Assembly: GCA_937893735.1 (NCBI GenBank)
Contig: CALBGD010000044.1
Coordinates: forward strand, 1-5,884
Source: an uncultured Clostridia bacterium
Lineage (GTDB): Bacteria > Bacillota > Clostridia > Oscillospirales > Ruminococcaceae
Length of the DNA stretch: 5,884 nt
Reading direction: 5' to 3'
This document shows positions 1 to 3,905 of the stretch, piece by piece; position 1 is the first letter of the stretch; each line of letters begins with the position of its first letter. The notes under the pieces were generated by a model. The model was not told where the DNA came from. It saw only the letters and a list, made by a program, of their open reading frames with translations, and ran no database searches. Position numbers and translations under genes: made by a program.

Positions 1-1403
1 AGCTTGGTGATGGTTGTATAGTAGTTTGTCTGCCAGTCATCGCCCTGAGAAGGGTCATTCTCACCGGAAGCGGGAGGAGCAAAAATCTTGAGGGTCAGGT
101 CAGCCGCGCCGTCAAGTGGCTTCTCGAAGAACGCAGGCATGAAGTCGATGGTCTTAGCCTCGGGGCTCTTGTAGAACCACTTGCCGTTGAGCTCCATCAT
201 GAGGTTGAGCGGCTCGTCAAATGTAGCCTCGCAGAATACCGGGCTCTTGTCGAAATGGAGCGGAACAGCTATACCGGTAGCGTCCTCGCTGCCGCCCCAG
301 CGGAGCTTCACGGGGAGCTGCGCCTCTGCGCCCTGAGTCATGGACGGATAGAAATACTCGTCGTGGATTATCTCCTTGTATGTCTGGAGCGCGGGCTGCT
401 CGATTCCTACGTCCTTGTTGTTCGGGTCCTCGATCTCAAGTCCCAGTCTGCCGCGGTCGCGGAACTGATAGAATGTGAAGCCGCTGAACCAGCCCTGCTC
501 CGGGTCGTTCTTCAGCATATCGCAGAATTCCTTTATCATCGCAGCCTGATCGTACGGACCGGTAACGTCGCCGTCAGCGTTGAACTCGCTCATTACCATG
601 GGCTTCTGTACGCCGCCGCAGAGCTCCTTGTAGCGCTTCTGGGAGAGCTTTGTCAGGTTGTAGGTGTCAGCAACCTTGCTTCTGCTGAAGCTGGTGCCGC
701 CAACGTCAGCGACATCATAAGGCCAGCCCCAGTGAAGGCTCATGTACTTGTCAACTGACCAGATATCGGTAGCCCTTACAGCGTTCGCGAATTCCTTCTC
801 CATCTCGATCTCGCCGCCCTTTTCAGGGTGCTCAACGCCGCCGATGCAGAGGATAGTAGAAACATTCGGAGCCTCCTTCTTGATGATGTTGTGGAAGCGC
901 ACATAGAAATCCGCGATCTGCTGGTAAGTAGCGCGCTTGGTGAAGCTGAACCAGTTGCCGGTAGCCTCATGGTTGATACGGAGCTGCATTCTGCCGTAGG
1001 TTCGGAGCTCCTGAGCTATCTTGATGAGGTAGTCGTCAGGGAGGTTCGGGTCGATGGTCATGGTGAGGATAACGTCCTGCCCGTGACGGCGCACGTCCTT
1101 CATGCAGGTGAAAGGCTCGCCGTCGGTCGTGCCGCCGATACCGCCCTTATAGGTAAAGTAATCATCATAGGGATAGTCCCACTGGAAGCTTACCTCCTGA
1201 TCTGCGAATGCGTCACGCGCGCGTGCAGGCCATGTCTTGTCCAGCGGATAATAGCAGTACATGAGGCTTATCGCGCGGTGCGGTCTTCCCATTTTGTGGA
1301 GGATATAGTCCTGATTAACGTACTCGCCGCGCTCGCTTCCGTCGCCGAGGTCTACTGCGCACTTTGCCGCGCCCATTTCGATTGCATAGATCTTCTGTTC
1401 CAT
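1..1403 (-). CDS. Clan GH-A glycoside hydrolase, GH26-like (beta-mannanase-type fold), 3' end beyond window
   Basis: The gene starts at ATG 1403 and stays open to the window edge, giving 467 codons without the C-terminus. The start is supported by AAAGGA at 1413-1418, nine bases upstream. Seen: RINHEATGNWFSF around residues 142-154, matching the GH26 acid/base signature R-x-x-HE-x-x-G-x-WF, with E146 as candidate acid/base. KPMVMSEFNADG follows, with E273 as candidate nucleophile, then a barrel-end strand WFSGFTFYQF at 305-314. An aromatic LHWGW at 223-227 may line the sugar cleft. Residues from about 345 onward look like a beta-rich accessory domain. The N-terminus MEQKIYAIEMG has no hydrophobic signal peptide, so the enzyme is probably cytoplasmic, which is unusual since many GH26 endo-enzymes are secreted. 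Inferred role: hydrolysis of an imported beta-linked oligosaccharide; the substrate cannot be read from sequence. Other clan GH-A families (GH5, GH39) are possible. Glycoside hydrolase is likely; the GH26 assignment is less sure. Confidence 0.72.
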   Translation of the reverse strand, partial: MEQKIYAIEMGAAKCAVDLGDGSERGEYVNQDYILHKMGRPHRAISLMYCYYPLDKTWPARARDAFADQEVSFQWDYPYDDYFTYKGGIGGTTDGEPFTCMKDVRRHGQDVILTMTIDPNLPDDYLIKIAQELRTYGRMQLRINHEATGNWFSFTKRATYQQIADFYVRFHNIIKKEAPNVSTILCIGGVEHPEKGGEIEMEKEFANAVRATDIWSVDKYMSLHWGWPYDVADVGGTSFSRSKVADTYNLTKLSQKRYKELCGGVQKPMVMSEFNADGDVTGPYDQAAMIKEFCDMLKNDPEQGWFSGFTFYQFRDRGRLGLEIEDPNNKDVGIEQPALQTYKEIIHDEYFYPSMTQGAEAQLPVKLRWGGSEDATGIAVPLHFDKSPVFCEATFDEPLNLMMELNGKWFYKSPEAKTIDFMPAFFEKPLDGAADLTLKIFAPPASGENDPSQGDDWQTNYYTTITK

Positions 1404-1428
1404 TGGTGTTCGTCCTTTCAGATTTTAC

Positions 1429-1444
1429 GCGTGTATGCGTGTAT
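1429..1444. repeat. Perfect tandem 8-bp repeat in the leader of the GH26-like gene
   Basis: Two adjacent exact copies of GCGTGTAT (1429-1436 and 1437-1444) lie in the predicted 5' untranslated region of the minus-strand glycoside hydrolase, between its promoter and its ribosome binding site. On the transcript they read as two copies of ATACACGC. The function is unknown: it could be a small slippage-derived repeat or a protein or RNA contact site. Confidence 0.5.
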
Positions 1445-1462
1445 TCAGCTTAATTTATATGT

Positions 1463-1491
1463 ATTATATCATATCCTGTAAACGTTTTCAA
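1463..1491 (-). promoter_or_regulatory. Sigma-70/SigA promoter of the GH26-like gene
   Basis: Read on the minus strand, TTGAAA (-35, 1486-1491) is followed by a 17-bp spacer and a perfect TATAAT (-10, 1463-1468). TG one base before the -10 makes it an extended -10 element. Transcription should start near 1456, giving a leader of about 53 nt before ATG 1403. The -35 and half of the spacer are covered by a palindromic operator, so this otherwise strong promoter is probably repressed. Confidence 0.85.
1477..1490. promoter_or_regulatory. LacI/CcpA-type operator (cre-like) overlapping the -35 box
   Basis: TGTAAACGTTTTCA is a near-perfect 14-bp palindrome with the central CG typical of operators of the LacI family, including CcpA. 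It fits the Bacillus cre consensus TGWAANCGNTNWCA at every position. It overlaps the -35 element and the upstream spacer of the GH26-like promoter, where a bound regulator would block RNA polymerase. The sequence alone cannot separate global carbon catabolite repression by CcpA from a pathway-specific LacI-family repressor; no regulator gene lies in the window. Confidence 0.78.
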
Positions 1492-1500
1492 GAGGTTTGC

Positions 1501-1524
1501 GGAAATTTTATCAGAAAATTTTCC
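1501..1524. repeat. AT-rich inverted repeat between the divergent promoters
   Basis: GGAAATTTT and AAAATTTTCC form inverted arms around a short ATCAG-containing centre, with one unpaired base. The element lies upstream of both divergent promoters and is therefore outside either predicted transcript. It could be a protein-binding site or just curved AT-rich DNA. The rest of 1525-1640 shows no gene or clear motif to me apart from an A-rich tract just upstream of the plus-strand promoter. Confidence 0.35.
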
Positions 1525-1648
1525 CGGAACATCGCAAAATCTTACCATGATGACACCCTATGATACATAAGCACTGAAATATGCGAGCGGTCAACTCTCT
1601 GCAATGACGCATTCGTCCGATCCGCATAAAAAAAATATCAATTTTGTA

Positions 1649-1677
1649 TTGAAGTTTTCACTCCTATATGCTATAAT
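1649..1677 (+). promoter_or_regulatory. Sigma-70/SigA promoter of the FapA-family gene
   Basis: TTGAAG (-35, 1649-1654), a 17-bp spacer and a perfect TATAAT (-10, 1672-1677) are preceded by TGC, an extended -10. An A-tract at about 1628-1635 upstream could act as an UP element. Transcription should start near 1684, which leaves a leader of roughly 140 nt before the FapA start codon. No cre-like palindrome overlaps this promoter, unlike the divergent one. Confidence 0.85.
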
Positions 1678-1709
1678 AGTTAAAAGAGCATTCGCATTTC
1701 GCGGAGCAT

Positions 1710-1844
1710 ATGCATATTGTAGATCATACAGAACAGGAACGGCTGAAGCCCGCCGATATCAAGCAGGCTTCAGTGCTTTTTCTGCTGCGTCAGCAGCATA
1801 TCAACAACTGGAATGGCGGTGGATCATATGGCAAACGAACCTGA
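1710..1844 (+). CDS. Possible 44-codon leader ORF overlapping the FapA start
   Basis: ATG 1710 opens a 44-codon frame ending at TGA 1842-1844, which runs into the start of the FapA gene in a different frame (17-bp overlap with ATG 1828). GGAG lies at 1703-1706, but its 3-base spacing to the ATG is shorter than usual. The peptide begins MHIVDHTEQERLKPADIKQ, is hydrophilic and uses codons resembling the neighbouring genes (CTG, AAG, GCC, ATC). I recognise no family. It may be a real small protein, a regulatory leader peptide coupling translation into fapA, or a chance ORF. The hairpins at 1743-1773 and 1782-1796 lie inside it. Confidence 0.3.
   Translation: MHIVDHTEQERLKPADIKQASVLFLLRQQHINNWNGGGSYGKRT
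1743..1781 (+). terminator. Terminator-like hairpin with U-tract in the FapA leader (possible attenuator)
   Basis: CTGAAGCC (1743-1750) pairs perfectly with GGCTTCAG (1766-1773) across a 15-nt loop, and the run TTTTT follows at 1777-1781 after three further bases. It sits about 60 nt after the predicted transcription start and before the FapA start codon. That is the position of a leader attenuator rather than a gene-end terminator. The large loop and the gap before the U-tract make it weaker than a textbook terminator. Confidence 0.4.
1782..1796 (+). other. Second small hairpin in the FapA leader
   Basis: CTGCTG and CAGCAG form a perfect 6-bp stem over a 3-nt loop (CGT) directly after the U-tract of the preceding hairpin. 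The bases AGCAG at 1762-1766 could instead pair with CTGCT at 1782-1786, so the two hairpins could compete in an alternative fold. A functional role is inference. Confidence 0.35.
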
Positions 1845-3255
1845 AATAGATGTAACAGAAACCTCCGAAGAGCGCGTTCAGAATATAGACGGCTGGGTAG
1901 AGGTGAGCTACGACCCGGAGGGCACCACGGCGAATATGATACTCCATGCGCCGCACGGTGCCGGAGCCCCTATTTCCGTGCCGCAGGCGATGGGCGAGCT
2001 GGTAAGGCGCGGAGTTACCGCGGGAATAGACGAGGAAGCCGTTCGGGGAATGGTAGATGGAAAGTTATTTGAGACCCCTATATGCGTTGCAAGGGCTGTC
2101 CCGGCAAAGCGCGGTGAAAACGGTTCCATAAGCTTTCTGTTTGAGAAGAACCGCGTCCCGAAGCCCAAACACGATGAATTCGGCGTTGCGGACTACCGCG
2201 AACTGAACCTCATTGTACCCATAAGGCGCGGCACCGTTATTGCTGAGATAAAGCTCCCAACACCGGGAGAGCCTGGGCTCAACATATTCGGCAAGCCGAT
2301 AAAGCCGCAGGCAGGCAAGCCCGCCAATGTAACGCTCGGCAAGAACACGCTGCTCACAGCGGACGGCAAGAACATCGTTTCCGCCTGCGACGGACACATC
2401 GTCTACGGCACAGGCTGCTTTAACGTTGAAAGTACCGTGACCGTCAAGGCTGACCTCGATATTTCAATAGGCAATATCGACTTTTTCGGCGACGTACTGA
2501 TAAAGGGCAACGTAATGGAGGGCTTCTCAGTAAAGGCGGGACGCTCCCTGAAAATAGAGGGCACGGCATTCAGCGCAGAGCTCTCAGCCGGAGGAAACAT
2601 CGTGATAAACGGAGGCGCTATCGGCTGCAAGGTGGAAGCAGGCGGCGACGTGAAGATAGGCTTCTGCGAGAATACCGAAATAAAAGCACAGGGCATGGTG
2701 GAATCCTCCCAGTTTGCATTCTGCAATGTGTTCTGCTACGGAGAGCTCCACGCAAAGGGAAAGACGGGCGTTATCTCCGGCGGAATTATAACCGCCATGA
2801 AGGACATTACCGCAGGCATCATCGGCTCCGAAAAATACACATCAACTGAAATCAACATCGGAGACGGGTCGGTCATCTGCGCCCGCAAGTCCGAGGCGGA
2901 GGAAGAACTCGCAGCTGCGACCGAAAAGTTCGAGCAGGCTTCCAAAAACGTGGAATTTCTAAAGCACCGCAAGAAGATACAGGGAGGCACGCTGACGGAT
3001 ATGCAGGCGCGCCAGATGAAAACCGAGACGCAGAATAAGGTGTACTTCTCCGTGCGCCGCAAGGACCTGCAATCTTACATTGCACAGCTTGACGCAGACC
3101 TGAAACACCGCGACGACCTCTGTGCGATAGTCAACGGCAAGATATATCCCGGCAGCCACTTCTGCATAAACTACCTTTCTCTGGATATCACCGACACTTT
3201 CAGCAGATCAAAGGTCTGCATAATTGACGACACAGTTCAGGTAGTACCTATGTAA
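1828..3255 (+). CDS. FapA/DUF342 family protein (flagellar assembly protein A-like)
   Basis: A 475-residue protein from ATG 1828, chosen because GGTGG at 1818-1822 gives a 5-base spacing; the in-frame ATG at 1813 adds five residues but has only a poor site abutting it. Residues about 20-190 match the FapA N-terminal domain: VARAVPAKRGENGSISF, then PTPGEPGLNIFGKPI with Gly-Lys-Asn and Asp-Gly turns. Residues about 200-350 are short repeating beta strands rich in Gly, Val and Ile (for example GDVLIKGNV, AGGNIVI, AGGDVKIG), typical of the family's right-handed beta-helix core. Residues about 353-430 are charged and coiled-coil-like, followed by a beta tail. It has no signal peptide or membrane segment. 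FapA aids polar localisation of flagellar proteins in Vibrio, but the family is common in Firmicutes without a known role. No flagellar gene is nearby, so family membership is secure and function is not. It has its own promoter and terminators. Confidence 0.87.
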   Translation: MANEPEIDVTETSEERVQNIDGWVEVSYDPEGTTANMILHAPHGAGAPISVPQAMGELVRRGVTAGIDEEAVRGMVDGKLFETPICVARAVPAKRGENGSISFLFEKNRVPKPKHDEFGVADYRELNLIVPIRRGTVIAEIKLPTPGEPGLNIFGKPIKPQAGKPANVTLGKNTLLTADGKNIVSACDGHIVYGTGCFNVESTVTVKADLDISIGNIDFFGDVLIKGNVMEGFSVKAGRSLKIEGTAFSAELSAGGNIVINGGAIGCKVEAGGDVKIGFCENTEIKAQGMVESSQFAFCNVFCYGELHAKGKTGVISGGIITAMKDITAGIIGSEKYTSTEINIGDGSVICARKSEAEEELAAATEKFEQASKNVEFLKHRKKIQGGTLTDMQARQMKTETQNKVYFSVRRKDLQSYIAQLDADLKHRDDLCAIVNGKIYPGSHFCINYLSLDITDTFSRSKVCIIDDTVQVVPM

Positions 3256-3260
3256 TGATT

Positions 3261-3290
3261 CCGCGCGCCTGCGTTCTGCACAGCGCGCGG
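3261..3290 (+). terminator. GC-rich hairpin just after the FapA gene
   Basis: CCGCGCGC (3261-3268) pairs perfectly with GCGCGCGG (3283-3290), and TGC/GCA (3270-3272 with 3278-3280) can extend the stem inside the loop. It begins six bases after the stop codon and is followed by TTTGCTTC, a poor U-tract. It may act as the first of two tandem terminators or as a stabilising 3' hairpin. Confidence 0.6.
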
Positions 3291-3292
3291 TT

Positions 3293-3319
3293 TGCTTCAC
3301 CTGCGGGTGGAGCATTTTT
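3293..3319 (+). terminator. Intrinsic (rho-independent) terminator of the FapA transcript
   Basis: GCTTCACC (3294-3301) pairs with GGTGGAGC (3306-3313) over a TGCG tetraloop, with one T-G wobble and one further T-A pair (3293 with 3314). TTTTT follows directly at 3315-3319. A short stable stem, tetraloop and U-run make this a typical intrinsic terminator. It separates the FapA unit from the HD-GH2 operon, whose mRNA must therefore arise downstream of it or from read-through. Confidence 0.8.
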
Positions 3320-3330
3320 ACATCAGGCTC

Positions 3331-3344
3331 TGTAAACGATCCCA
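3331..3344. promoter_or_regulatory. Possible second LacI/CcpA-type operator before the HD-GH2 operon
   Basis: TGTAAACGATCCCA shares its first eight bases with the operator at 1477-1490 and keeps the terminal CA; it has one mismatch to the cre consensus TGWAANCGNTNWCA. It sits between the terminator and the GGAGG ribosome binding site of the HD gene. I could not find a convincing promoter in 3290-3345: TTGCTT at 3292 or TTTACA at 3317 could be -35 boxes but neither has a good -10. The site is therefore suggestive only. Confidence 0.4.
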
Positions 3345-3356
3345 TGGAGGTATATC

Positions 3357-3905
3357 ATGACCGACAAGCGATTTATCCGCACCTGGAGCGGTATTTTCTT
3401 TTCGCCGCTGGAGCCGCTCCCCGAAAACATAGCTCCGGCAGACATAGCCCATGCGCTCTCCATGCTGTGCCGCGCGAACGGGCATTTCAGGAGCTTCTAT
3501 TCCGTGGGGCAGCACTGCCTTGCCTGCGAAGCGGAGGCCGCCGCTGCGGGGCTTCCCCGGGAGACCCGGCTCGCCTGCCTGCTGCATGACGCGAGCGAGG
3601 CTTACATCTCCGACATAACCCGCCCAGTGAAGCTGGGGCTTCCGGAGTACCGCGTGATAGAAAAGCGGCTCCAGGACACCATTTACCGCCGCTTCGGCAT
3701 CGACCCGGAAAATGAAACGATAATGCGCGAGGTCACGCGGATAGACGACGCCATGCTGTACCACGAATTTCTTGCGCTCGGCGGATTCCCGCTGTACGAA
3801 AGCGCTCCCGAAAAGCTCACGGAGCCGTGCTTTGATTTCCAGCCGTTCGCCGAAACGGAAAGGCAATACCTCGACGCGCTGAATAAACTACTGGAGGACG
3901 TATAA
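3357..3905 (+). CDS. HD-domain phosphohydrolase (YfbR-like family)
   Basis: A 182-residue cytoplasmic protein with a strong GGAGG site at 3346-3350, six bases before the ATG. It has the complete HD metal-binding pattern: H53 (in FYSVGQH), H77-D78 (LLHDASEAY), and D130 in VTRIDD, with E81 and D86 (SDITRP) as further conserved residues of this subgroup. The start RTWSGIFFSPLEP and the IAHALSMLCRANGH segment are typical of small bacterial and phage HD hydrolases annotated as phosphohydrolases or 5'-nucleotidases, of normal length here. Such enzymes use divalent metals to cleave phosphate esters, often of nucleotides; the actual substrate is unknown. Its stop codon overlaps the next start by one base (TAATG), and its last codons contain that gene's ribosome binding site, so it is translationally coupled to the GH2 gene. 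A role with phosphorylated sugars is possible but unsupported. Confidence 0.82.
   Translation: MTDKRFIRTWSGIFFSPLEPLPENIAPADIAHALSMLCRANGHFRSFYSVGQHCLACEAEAAAAGLPRETRLACLLHDASEAYISDITRPVKLGLPEYRVIEKRLQDTIYRRFGIDPENETIMREVTRIDDAMLYHEFLALGGFPLYESAPEKLTEPCFDFQPFAETERQYLDALNKLLEDV

Noticed and set aside
255..1481. Long plus-strand open frames (255-758 and 828-1481) opposite the GH26-like gene
   Set aside because: They are antisense shadows of a minus-strand gene with clear catalytic motifs, a promoter and a ribosome binding site; their translations show no recognisable domain.
1521..1529. Small palindrome TTCCCGGAA beside the AT-rich inverted repeat
   Set aside because: It is too short and has no clear spacing relation to either promoter to support as a binding site.
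1604..1849. 81-codon plus-strand frame spanning the FapA promoter and leader
   Set aside because: It begins upstream of the predicted promoter and contains the -35 and -10 boxes, has no ribosome binding site and its translation is low complexity.
2115..2128. Cre-like TGAAAACGGTTCCA inside the FapA gene
   Set aside because: It falls on ordinary codons for Gly-Glu-Asn-Gly-Ser in the conserved N-terminal domain, has one mismatch to the cre consensus and is far from a promoter; coincidence is likelier, although intragenic sites are known.
3318..3866. 182-codon minus-strand frame opposite the HD gene
   Set aside because: It is a mirror of the HD coding sequence, which has complete metal-binding motifs and a strong ribosome binding site; GC-rich third positions commonly produce such antisense frames.
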